Assembly (NCBI GenBank): GCA_963971535.1
Contig: OZ020591.1
Location: forward strand, 14,539,577-14,603,576
Length of the DNA stretch: 64,000 nt
Source of the DNA: Notolepis coatsorum
Lineage: Eukaryota; Chordata; Actinopteri; Aulopiformes; Paralepididae
Direction: 5' to 3'
Shown here: one piece after another, positions 55,492 through 64,000 of the stretch
How positions within the stretch are numbered: the stretch's first letter is position 1
Layout of the letters: every line of letters starts with the position of its first letter
Notes under the pieces: model-generated
Databases searched by the model: none
Told to the model about the DNA's origin: nothing
What the model saw: only the letters and a program-made list of their open reading frames with translations
Position numbers and translations under genes: made by a program

Positions 55492-56682
55492 GTGAATTCT
55501 GCATGCCCACAGGCTTGTCCAGGTCTGCCCCGCCTACACACCCCTCACTATTCTATGGCTACGGCTAACTCTGAGAGCTTTAAGCTCTGCTCCTGGAATG
55601 TTCGAGGTCTTCAGAAATTAGCTAAGAGGAAGGCGATTCTGACCTTTTTAAAGAGGGAGAATGTCTCTATTGCTTTTTTACAAGAAACCCATATGGGGCC
55701 CAACGACACTGCTAAACTCCAAAGGAATTGGGTGGGACAGGTCTTCGCCACAAACTATTCTACATTCAGTAGGGGAGTGGCCATATTGATCAATAAAAAT
55801 CTCCCCTTTAGACTCATAACATCCTCTTTGGATAGCCATGGTCGCTATGTGATTATCAAAGGGGTTCTTAAGGGTAAAGAAATTACATTTACGCTGGTGC
55901 GCGCCGACCGGGGTAAACAGAGCGGCAAGCGGATAGTAAATTATAACACTACCTTATGCATACTGCACCTTATGTGACACTGTGAATAATGTGAATATTT
56001 CTTCAGCTAGTCAGATAGTAAATTATATTGACCATATTGATCAAATTGTTTACACTGCCTGTGTTGTTTTTTACTACCTGTACACTGTGTTGTTTTACTA
56101 CCTGTACCCCCCCCCCTCCCCCCCCCCATGCTGCTATGATGCCTGAATTTCCCCAAGGGGATCAATAAAGGAATATCTTATCTTATCTTATCTCTTATCT
56201 GTATACTGTCCCCCAGGCTACTCCCCTGACTTTCTATCCAAAATATTTACTGAATTTAATGGCCTGGCCTCTGAGAATGCTTTTGTGGGCGGAGACTTTA
56301 ACGGTCACCTTATACCGTCTCTTGACAAACTCCCACCCAGTCTGGCTCCCCCCTCTAGGCAAGAAAAGATGCTCACCTCCTTATGCAAAGACACTGGATT
56401 CTCAGATGTCTGGAGAACCCTTTGCCCATCCGAACTGAAGTTCACCTTTTTTAGCGGCCCACACAAGAGCAATAGTAGAATAGACTATTTCTTCATCCCT
56501 TCCTCTAGGCTCTTTCTAGTATCGTCCTGCACAATCGGAAGTATCGTTTTATCGGACCACGCTCCTATATATCTGGTCTACTCCATGTCAGAAGAGAGGG
56601 CGCTGTCGAGGCGTTGGCGCCTCAACCCATACCTCCTCAAAGATGATATGTTTGTCTCCTATTTCGAATCGGAATTTTAAAA
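55492..56682 (+). pseudogene. L1/Tx1 endonuclease, split by insertion
   Basis: First part (to about 55898): FKLCSWNVRGLQKLAKRKAI and IAFLQETHMGPN (catalytic Glu block), KEITFTLV. After the insertion it resumes as SVYCPPGYSPDF, AFVGGDFNGHLIP (GDFN), NSRIDYFFIP and VLSDHAPIYLV (SDH). All AP-endonuclease motifs are recognisable. A frame change at about 56660 leads on. Confidence 0.85.
55899..56198 (+). mobile_element. LINE 3'-end insertion with (TTATC)n tail
   Basis: Non-coding 3' UTR: CTGCCTGTGTTG, C-rich stretches, CCCCAAGGGGATCAATAAAG, then GAATATCTTATCTTATC. The same terminus is found inverted at 4259-4312, and the 28-bp minisatellite at 22774 resembles it. It separates TLV from SVYCPPG in the L1 endonuclease. 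Confidence 0.8.
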
Positions 56683-57269
56683 TGTTCTACTCAATTAACT
56701 CGCATTCTACGGATAACCACCCGTCTCTGCTCTGGGAAACATCCAAGGTCTTTTCTCGCGGACTGATTATATCTTACGTATCATCCAAGAAACGCAAGAA
56801 ATATGAACAATGCAAACTTCTTGAATCCAAACTAGCCGACCTTGAGAATCAACATGTTTCAAACCCAGCCCCGGCTGTGCTTATAGAGCTTACGGCCACC
56901 AGAACTGCGTTAAACACTCTTCTGATCCAGGACGCCGAATACTCTCTTAAATTTGCCAGACAGAGAATGTACGAACACGGTGACAAGCCTGGTAGGTGCC
57001 TGGCTAACTTGGCTGACACCCAAGTAATAGCCTCAAACAGGGTCAGGTCATTTGACACCAAAACTATTAATAAAGAGTTTGCCTCTTTCTATGCCCAACT
57101 CTATAGGACCGAACGACCTGACGGTGCTCTCTCTGACATGCAAGCTTTTTTCGCTGAATTGCACCTCGCTAAGGTATCGAAAGATCAGAACTTGCTCCTT
57201 AACGCCCCAATTACGAAGGAAGAAGCTCTGGGCGCCCTTAAGGCAGTCAGCCGAGATCTCGGGTATTAG
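56643..57269 (+). pseudogene. L1/Tx1 linker and fingers
   Basis: Open: SLLWETSKVFSRGLIISYVS, LIQDAEYSLKFARQRMYEHG, INKEFASFYAQLYRTE, ITKEEALGALKAV, then SRDLGY and stop. The expected K.PG.DG.P fingers block and motifs A and B do not follow. Confidence 0.8.
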
Positions 57270-58474
57270 AGTGGGCGAGAGGGAACACAAAATCACTCTT
57301 TACGCGGACGACGTACTGATCTTTATATCTATACCTGACTCTTCAATTCCATGTCTAACCCGCATGATTTCCACATTTGGAACCTTCTCGGGGTACAAAA
57401 TTTACTTTTCCAAATCCGAAGCAATGCCACTTGGGACACTTAAATCCATTCCGATCCTGCCTGAGCCCTTCCCATTTCGCTGGTCGCCCTCCGGCTTTGT
57501 TTACCTAGGAGTATTTGTGACACCCACCTATGATACATTGTTTAAGGCCAACTCCCCCCCCCCCTTTTAGACACCATAAGGGCAGACTTAGTTAGATGGG
57601 CCCCTTTACCGATCTCCTGGCTGGGTAGGATAGCCCTAGTCAAAATGAGCGTACTCCCCAGACTATTATACCCTCTCCAAATGATCCCAGTGCTGCTGAC
57701 AAACAAGGTTATCAAGGTGCTAGAAGGCTGGCTAAGCTCATTCATTTGGAATGGGAAGAAACCGCGTCTGAAAATGGCCAAATTACAGATGGATAGTGAA
57801 GATGGGGGTCTAGACCTACCTAATAGTAGACATTACCAACTAGCAGCACACCTTAGGGTACTGGTCGGCTGGTTCAGATCAGACCCACTGTCAATATGGC
57901 TGGACGTTGAATCCTCGCAATCTAAGTTCCCCCTATGGAACCTACTATTTATCAAAGACTTTAAGTCTGTTAGGAAAATATGCTCCAACCCCATCACACT
58001 ATGTTCCGTCAAGGCCTGGAAGACTGTCCTGTCCGTAAGGTGGAGGGCCGAGCCAAGCTGACCTCTCCTCTTACCCCGATCGTAGGCAATCCTGACTTTA
58101 AGCGAGACCAAATTGGCGGCGGCTTCAAGACCTGGCATAAACAGGGCATAACTGATCTTGGTCACCTGTTTGATGGCCAGACCCTAATGTCCTTTACACA
58201 GCTGCAGCAGCGGTATGGCCTATTGAAAGCGGAATTTTTTAGATACCTACAAATTAGGCAGTTTATCACCAAGGACACCTCACTTTTAACTAACAGCTCC
58301 ACCTCGCAGGTGGAGAAAGCCCTCTCCTTGCAGATCCCCAAAAAACAAATATCTATCTTATATAGTACTCTGAACCTTAATTCATCTTTATCTTCCCTTG
58401 TTACTAAACAGTCCTGGGAAAAATACCTGGACATAGAGATCACAGATGCAGACTGGCAGGATGCATGGACCTAG
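57240..58474 (+). pseudogene. L1/Tx1 polymerase C-terminal half after deletion
   Basis: Resumes with ISGIRVGEREHKITLYADDV (catalytic YADD, about 57301-57312), TFGTFSGYKIYFSKSEAMPL, FVYLGVFVTPTYD, then thumb blocks FIWNGKKPRLKMAKLQ and GGLDLPNSRHYQLA, and WHKQGITDLGHLFD in a third frame from 58060. The C run at 57547-57565 and a frame change near 58060 break the reading. Several hundred bases, including motifs A and B, are missing before YADD. Confidence 0.82.
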
Positions 58475-58974
58475 GCAAAAAAAATCTCTGTTTGCAACCG
58501 CACCAAGCCTATTCAAGTTAGAATCTTGCACCGCATTCATATTACCCCCGCCCTTAAGAGTAAAATGGATCCCAATACGTCCCCACTTTGCATTAAATGT
58601 AAGATAGAGAAACCATGTCCACTGCTTTTGGACCTGTGTAAAGCTTCAGAGCTATTGGTTCGACATCGTAGAGGAACTATCGGACATATTTCACACCCCC
58701 ATCGAGCTGGATCCCCTATATGTGTGTAGGTAGAACACACATATATATATAGCACACATAGATAATGCACACACATAAGAGCCACACTTATTTATTTTTT
58801 TTATTATTATTTTTCCTTTTTTTTCTTCTTTTTTTACTTTCTTGTTTGCCTGTCTTGTGCTGTTATTATTGTTGTTAGTGTTACTATTATTATTAATGGT
58901 ATTGTATTGTGATGTCTTGTTCTATGTTGGAAAATTGAAAATAAAAACATTTATATAAAAAAAAAAAAAAAAAC
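58475..58974 (+). pseudogene. L1/Tx1 C-terminus and 3' UTR
   Basis: VCNRTKPIQVRILHRIHITP and the zinc-knuckle start CIKCKIEK, then frame decay and stop at 58729. T-rich 3' UTR and an A16 tail at 58958-58973. Confidence 0.75.
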
Positions 58975-59209
58975 AGTGTCAGCTGAACTCGCACCAAACA
59001 AGGCATAGGGAAATAGTCAGACATCCCAGAATTATTTCATAATACAAAGTTTCTGAATGGATATTTGGATTAAACCAAGTTGTATGCAGTGATGACCGGT
59101 CTTTCCCCGCGGAACACAAGTTACTTAACGTTACATGGGTCGTGCTATGCATGCTTAACTTGCTAACGATAGCAGTGTAACTTAATGTTACACACGTCGC
59201 GCTATGCAT
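58975..59209. other. Flank of hAT element; short direct repeats
   Basis: CTATGCATGCTTAACTTGCT, ...GATAGCAGTGTAACTTAATG occurs here and again after the hAT element at 60606-60660, partly through the TSD and partly as an older local duplication. Confidence 0.5.
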
Positions 59210-59498
59210 TAGGGATGGGTACAGAATTAGGTACTTTCAAAGGTACCTACCGAATCACGTCGGTACTACCGAGTACCGATTCACGTGAGATCCGTCGGTG
59301 CCAGATTTCGGTACTAAAAATTTAAAATTAAAAAGAAATTCGTCACCGTTCACACGCACAATATACGCTTACCTAGGATTTGACTTGATTCAACAACAAA
59401 GCAGTCGGGGCAATGGCAAGCCGAAAACGGTCGAAAGTGTGGTGTTTTTTTTTTCCACAACTGAGGTAGGTAGATACCATTTTTAGAGACTAACTGTC

Positions 59499-60514
59499 TA
59501 CAGCCATATGAAATCCATTTTATTATTTTCCAAATTCCATGAAATTTTTTCCCAAATTCCGTTTTTCCATTTTAATAATTCAGAATTCTGTATTTTGCCT
59601 TTTACGCCCATTTTACCATCAGAAATAGTGTCTAATAAGTGGGAATGAATAAATGTCCACAATTTAATAAGATATAACAGTCAATTTAATGTTTTTAGGT
59701 GCTGCAACTCAGAAATACAGTTCAATTGTACACAATATTTTTCAAATAATATTGTGACAAAATAAAATAAAAAACACACATTTCAAGTGTAAACAAGATA
59801 CAGCTAGCTACTTTTATCACAATGTCAGTAGCCTAGCTATATGTATTCTATTGTGATGGAATATAGTAATGCATAATTTATGCACCTTTAGTTTATTGCA
59901 TTTATAAAGGACAGTGTGTAGGCCTACTGACAATCATTTGCAAATGGATGGGTGCACCAGATTTAGCAAGAAGCTATCATTTCCATCTATAGTCCTATGT
60001 ACTGTAACGTTACGTTACATAGCTATTTAAATCACAATAGTGTCAGTGATTAGCCTCGCCCTCTAGCTGTATCTATTGTGATCACCAGAGATCATCGTTA
60101 GAGAGCTGGTGTGTTTTGGGAAGCACGGTCCTTGTTCCTGACATGGCTTTTGAAGTGATCTTTGCACGTGTTTTTGCGGGTCCAGTCCACGGTATGTTGA
60201 CAGAATTTGCAAAACACCTTATCGACTGAAGCATAAAAGTCATTAGGATACTGCTCTGCTCTGAATTTAGGGCTTAGTGCGGAATTTTTTCTGACGTTAA
60301 CGTTAACGACGCACCGAGTTGTGTGTAACACGCTGTAGCGTCCCCTATCATGTTCGCGTTGCACCAAACGTTCCATATTCTCCCGAACACGGAATTGAAG
60401 TCCAGATTAGGGCAAATTCTGCAATATTCCACGTTTTACAGTTGATTCCATTTTTATTGGTCAATTCCACAATTCCGTCCGCGATTCCGTGAACGCGGAT
60501 TTCATATGGCTCTA
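59499..60514. mobile_element. Element C, copy 1, nested in hAT D
   Basis: Termini TACAGCCATATGAAATCC (left) and GGATTTCATATGGCTCTA (right). Sub-terminal AATTCCGT-type blocks are rich at both ends. Left end shared with copy 2 at 51205. It carries the zinc-finger ORF at 60098-60376. TSD unclear here; copy 2 shows a 6-bp repeat. Confidence 0.75.
60098..60376 (-). CDS. CGGBP1-like BED-type zinc-finger ORF in element C
   Basis: A 92-codon minus-strand ORF. The core VFCKFCQHTVDWTRKNTCKD and HFKSHVRNK has C-x2-C...H-x3-H spacing and the 'FC..C...V...RK....DH..S..H' pattern of CGGBP1 and related BED-type fingers, which are derived from hAT-like transposons; the start MERLV also resembles CGGBP1's. 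The catalytic transposase is absent. It may be the N-terminal DNA-binding part of the original transposase, with a start at 60376 or an upstream splice. There are no frame breaks within the finger. Confidence 0.6.
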   Translation of the reverse strand: MERLVQREHDRGRYSVLHTTRCVVNVNVRKNSALSPKFRAEQYPNDFYASVDKVFCKFCQHTVDWTRKNTCKDHFKSHVRNKDRASQNTPAL

Positions 60515-60613
60515 AAAGTACAGAAAAAAGGTACCGTTGGGTACCGGTTTCGATTCACAGGTACCGGTACCGTATCGGTTCAAATGTGAATGGTACCCAT
60601 CCCTACTATGCAT

Positions 60614-61270
60614 GCTTAGCTTGCTAACGTTAAGATAGGAGATAGCAGTGTAACTTAATTAGGCCTGTCGCGATAAGCAATAAATCAATTTATCGCACGA
60701 TAATGAAAATGAATGCAATGATTTTGACGGGCGCGATTAATTGCTATTTGCGTGTTTGTTTTAATGAGGCGGGAACCAGAACCTATTGTCAGTCATTCTA
60801 GTCTCTGTGTTAACGTTTCCCTCGCATTAGCATTAGCTAACGTTATCATAGCCAGATCTGTGGTGTCAGCTGGATGACGTTGGCTTCATTTGCAAACGTT
60901 GGTTAATGTTCGCTATCTATATGGCGTTGGCAGGCGGGGCTGGCGTTGTCCAGTTGACATTACAGATCATGATGGCTATGATAGCGTTAGCTAAAGCTAC
61001 TGCATGTTATCATCAACTCAATTCGACTGAGATAGAGCCGAGAAGGTACCACACGCTAAATCGTCCCCAGACCCCGCAACCTATAGACGGTTCCAACTTC
61101 AGTGTGTGAATTACGTTAATCCACCACAGTTTCACCCTGACAAAGCAAATACTCATGTGATCTGTATATGTTTATGTCTAAATAAAATCAATCAATCACA
61201 ATTACAATTGCCCAGTTTGTGAAATTAAGGCCTGCCTCTTATATAAGCCTCTCTCTAATAAAGGCCTGGG
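60614..61270. other. No gene seen; hAT-like terminus at ~60660
   Basis: TAGGCCTGTCGCGATAAGCA followed by TTATCGCACGATAA at 60660-60705 resembles a hAT terminus; no matching right end found. 61150-61200 has an AAATAAAATCAATCAATCAC LINE-type tail. Confidence 0.45.
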
Positions 61271-61851
61271 CCCTCATTTATCAACGTGACGTACGCACAG
61301 ATATGTGCTTAACCCGTGTGTACGACCATTTCTAAGCAAAGTGTGGGATTTATCAATTCGAACGTGAACTTGACTTTGTGCTTATGTCTACGCACAGCTC
61401 TGAGCATGCTTAGCTGACGCCCAGTGGTAGAATATCGTTACTACGGCATATGCGCTCCTGAGTTCATGCATTAGTTTCAACGCGGAAATAAGCTTTCGTG
61501 CATTACTCTGAGTCCTGACACTGGCGCGTGTTCTGTATGAACCGTAATTCATTATAGTTCATTGTGAAATAGCGACAGTAGTGTAATTATAATGGGCTCA
61601 TGCGCGAACAAGAGGTTGGCTTGGTTGTTTGGCAGTCACTCGGTGCATCAGTCACGAAAGGGGTTACAGAACACCGGCCACCTCCACCAAACGCGATTAA
61701 ATATTGTTTCAAATAAAAAGCGACATACTATTATTTTGTGTCATGTTTCCAAATAAGATTGGCCACAACGAAATGCTTTCTACTTCAATTTGTTGGTTAG
61801 AATAGACCTCGCTCCGTTGAAACTTCACTGAGACTAACAGTAAAAGACAGT
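61271..61851. mobile_element. Harbinger-like terminus and unassigned sequence
   Basis: GGGCCCTCATTTATCAACGT then GTACGCAC blocks at 61269-61300 look like one end of a Harbinger-type element common in fish; no right end located. 61650-61670 (GCATCAGTCACGAAAGGGG) recurs at 47641 inside the hAT element. Confidence 0.45.
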
Positions 61852-61950
61852 ATTTTAATAATAATAATAATAACAATAATATTAATAGAGCTTCATTTCA
61901 TATAGCGTCTTTCAAGAGACCCATGCAAGGTCGCTTTACATAGACAGGGG
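61852..61950 (-). repeat. (ATA)n and retroposon 3' end
   Basis: AATAATAATAATAA, then ATATAGCGTCTTTCAAGAGA and GGTCGCTTTACATAGACAGG, the reverse complement of a widespread fish LINE/SINE 3' end. Confidence 0.5.
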
Positions 61951-62049
61951 GGGGAAATAACAAAGTAATGAACATAGTGGACAGACTATGTAAATATGAT
62001 GATGGGATTCAAGTTCATGTTTGTATTTATCACATAGGCATGCTGTCAG

Positions 62050-63015
62050 AGTCTCTACAGCTCCTGAGTAGAAGGACTGGAGTACCTTCCCCGATACTCT
62101 GAACTTCCTTAACTGTCTCAGGTGGTAGAGGCGCTGCTTCGCTTTCTTTACTACTGTGTCTATGCGTGTTGACCATGTCAGATCCTCTGAGATGTGGACC
62201 CCCAGGTACTTAAAGCTGCTCACCCTGTCCACGGTAGCCCCGTTAATCATCAGTGGTGTGTGTGTCTCCTGCTGTCCTCTCCTATAATCCACGATCAGCT
62301 CCTTGGTTTTACCAATGTTCAGGAGCAGGCTGTTGTCCTGGCACCAGCGTTCCAGTACCTCAACCTCCTCCCGGTAGGCCTTCTCGTCGTTGTCCGAGAT
62401 CAGCCCCACCACCGTGTCGTCTGCAAACTTCACTATGGAGTTGGAGCTGAACTTGGCCACACAATCGTGTGTGTAGAGTGAGTACAGCAGGGGGCTTAGA
62501 ACACAGCCCTGGGGGGACCCGATGCTCAGGGTGATGGTGTTGGAGGTCTGACCCCCCACCCTGACCGCCTGGGGTCTTTCACTCAGAAAGTCCAGTACCC
62601 AGGCGCTCAGGGCGGAGCTCAGACCTAGCTCGATCAGCTTGTCCACCAGTCTGGTGGGGACTATGGTGTTGAACGCTGAGCTGTAGTCAATGAACAACAG
62701 TCTCACATAGCCCCCCTTCTGACGGTCAAGGTGGGAGAGAGTGCTGTGCAGTACCTGGGAGACCGCGTCGTCAGTGGACCTGTTTGTCCTGTATGCAAAT
62801 TGCATAGGGTCCATATCACTGGGGAGGGAGGCACAAATGTGGTCCTTGATCAGCCTCTCGAAACATTTCATGACCACAGAGGTGAGTGCCACCGGTCTGT
62901 AGTCATTTGGACATGTTGGGGAGGGTTTCTTCAGTACAGGGATGATGGTAGACATCTTGAAGCAGGCAGGGACCACTGACTCCGCCAGGGATTGATTAAA
63001 TATGGCGGTGAACAC
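62050..63015 (-). pseudogene. LINE-B copy 2, reverse transcriptase
   Basis: Best LINE-B copy. From 63015: [53 protein letters not shown], motif [14 protein letters not shown], motif [21 protein letters not shown], catalytic [11 protein letters not shown] (about 62415-62432) and [14 protein letters not shown], ending in LINE-B at GAVETL near 62055; the remaining ORF to 61936 is unrelated. The palm is intact, unlike copy 1. Missing are the C-terminal ~100 residues. Confidence 0.88.
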
Positions 63016-63140
63016 CGGGGCAAGCTGGTTGGCACAGGACTTAAAGTATGCGTCCTGTTATACCATCTGGGCCAGCAGCCTTCCTGGTGTTCACCTGCAT
63101 AAATGCTCTTCTCACACTGTGTTCCGACAACGAGAGAGCG
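63016..63140 (-). pseudogene. LINE-B copy 2, upstream segment (frameshifted)
   Basis: LSLSEHSVRRAFMQVNTRKA and [11 protein letters not shown], the fingers block just before MFTAIFN, but an extra T at about 63040-63045 shifts the frame. The element is cut at about 63140. Confidence 0.8.
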
Positions 63141-63240
63141 CCCCCGCCCAGGGAGCGAAATTAACTTTTTGACTCACCGGCCAGTGGCGGGTAGATGGGA
63201 AGAATCTACCCGCCAAGCATATTTCTTACCCGCCAACTTT
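63141..63240. repeat. Dispersed repeat with ACCCGCCA blocks
   Basis: GAGCGAAATTAACTTTTTGA, GGCCAGTGGCGGGTAGATGG and CTACCCGCCAAGC form a small inverted motif also present at 50130 and 20340. Confidence 0.55.
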
Positions 63241-63801
63241 TTTTGATAAAATTTTTTTTTATTATTATTTTATATAGATTTTTTTTTAATAAAATATATA
63301 TATTATATAATCATACTTGTGATTGTGTTATCTGCGAGACATCGCCACCTCGCTGTCTGCAAACAGCTCCACTGTCTGTGTGTATACTAGAGTATACTCC
63401 AGCAAGGATTCTCCGGGGGTGCAGCTGGACCCTAAACGCTACATTCAGCATGCAAAAGAATTCTCCGGCGCTGCACCTGGACCCTAGTCAGCAGCCCTCA
63501 CTCATGCGATGTAAACCAGGGACTCGAATACGCATGTTGTTGTTGTAGGACATTGATGCCAAGAGCTATCTGTAGCTACTGCTGGATGGCGTTGGGACAA
63601 CGCCTCAGTGAACTATTTAGTTTACTGCGACATTTCGTAGTGACTAGTTACCTAGCCAACGGAGGTATTATGCACTGGACTATTGCTGGAGGATTTGTTG
63701 ATGTCGGGAGCTATCCGTAGCTAGCCGGCTGGATAACGTTACACAATGCCTCGTGTATTAAACTAAGTGAATAGTTGACTGGGTCATTTTGTAACGGTAG
63801 T
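63241..63801. repeat. AT-rich repeat copy and unassigned sequence
   Basis: 63244-63350 (AATAAAATATATATATTATA, then TATCTGCGAGACATCGCCACC) is repeated directly at 63890-63995. Two copies of a GGAGCTATCNGTAGCTA-type block occur at 63565 and 63705, suggesting an internal duplication. No gene seen. Confidence 0.6.
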
Positions 63802-64000
63802 AGGGGTGGACGGTATGGTCTAAAATTTATATCACGGTATAATTTGAAGCATAGACGGTAACGGTATATATCACGGTATCATCGTTTTTGATAAAAAAAA
63901 TTTTTTTATTTTATATAATCTTTTTTTTTTTTTATAAAATATATATATTATATAATTAGACTTGTACTTGTATTATCTGCGAGACATCGCCACCATGCAA
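63802..64000 (+). mobile_element. hAT-like left end, runs off the window
   Basis: TAGGGGTGGACGGTATGGTC and repeated ATATCACGGTAT blocks are typical of a hAT left terminus; the AT-rich repeat copy follows at 63890. The right end is outside the window. Confidence 0.55.

Larger units (their letters stand above)
55492..58974 (+). mobile_element. Second L1/Tx1-group LINE, internally deleted
   Basis: A different family from 32280-37070, with endonuclease, fingers, thumb and C-terminal region, a 3' UTR and poly-A (58958-58973). It carries a LINE-tail insertion in the endonuclease (55899-56198) and an internal deletion in the polymerase at about 57250. Confidence 0.85.
59210..60605. mobile_element. 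hAT element D with perfect 8-bp TSD
   Basis: Termini TAGGGATGGGTACAGAATTA (left) and ATGGTACCCATCCCTA (right), sub-terminal GGTACCG repeats on both sides, flanked by CTATGCAT at 59202-59209 and 60606-60613. Its own sequence is about 380 bp; the rest is nested element C. No hAT transposase. Confidence 0.9.

Overview
The window looks like intergenic or intronic DNA from a ray-finned (teleost) fish. There is no operon-like gene packing. Long CA, GA and trinucleotide repeats are common. The repeat families are those typical of fish: L2, CR1/Rex-group, RTE and Tx1/L1-group LINEs, hAT, piggyBac-like and Harbinger-like DNA transposons, and a tRNA-derived SINE. Species cannot be read from the sequence. 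Family calls come from recognised protein motifs, terminal repeats and target-site duplications (TSDs); no database was searched. 'LINE-A' and 'LINE-B' are working names for two CR1/L2/Rex-group LINE families.

Layout. 1-1666: an antisense LINE-A endonuclease split by an L2 insertion. 1667-5228: nested repeats, including a 93-bp inverted repeat and an old LINE interrupted by Penelope-like DNA. 5229-8487: LINE-A copy 1 with the longest open reverse transcriptase (566 codons), then 3' fragments. 8488-16655: mostly unassigned, with a cluster of p53-type half-sites, more LINE-A pieces, a minisatellite and a SINE. 16656-17015: an exon-like open block of exactly 120 codons. 17200-23520: LINE-B copy 1, an LTR-like block, long microsatellites and two consecutive minisatellites with 28-bp units. 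23830-28566: LINE-A copy 2, split by two tandem Harbinger-like MITEs that share a TAA. 29347-29546: a 200-N assembly gap, then an RTE relic and a 1.5-kb inverted-repeat transposon. 32280-37070: a nearly complete but frameshifted L1/Tx1-group LINE. 37510-41373: a 53-bp-unit minisatellite interrupted by a piggyBac-like element. 41374-45950: LINE ends, a foldback element, and an LTR-like block with unidentified acidic ORFs.

The only convincing cellular gene is a minus-strand C2H2 zinc-finger gene whose last exon (48289-49518) encodes 14 fingers. Its array ends in a TAA lying inside the TTAA target duplication of a 2.33-kb piggyBac-like element (45959-48288). That element contains a hAT element with a perfect 8-bp TSD, which in turn contains an L2 end. 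Degenerate finger sequence continues on the far side.

The right end (50041-64000) is a transposon graveyard. It holds a piggyBac transposase C-terminus broken by nested elements, a TTAA-flanked MITE, a hAT (ZBED-like) relic, a second L1/Tx1 LINE with an internal reverse transcriptase deletion, a hAT element with a perfect TSD carrying a second transposon with a CGGBP1-like zinc-finger ORF, and LINE-B copy 2.

The genes do not form a pathway. The biology on display is repeated transposon-into-transposon insertion. The items most worth following up are the zinc-finger gene cut by a TTAA element, the CGGBP1-like transposon, the tandem MITEs, the p53-type and CTCF-type motif clusters, the unknown exon, and the unidentified LTR-linked ORFs. 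I found no clear evidence of a wholly new multi-gene system.
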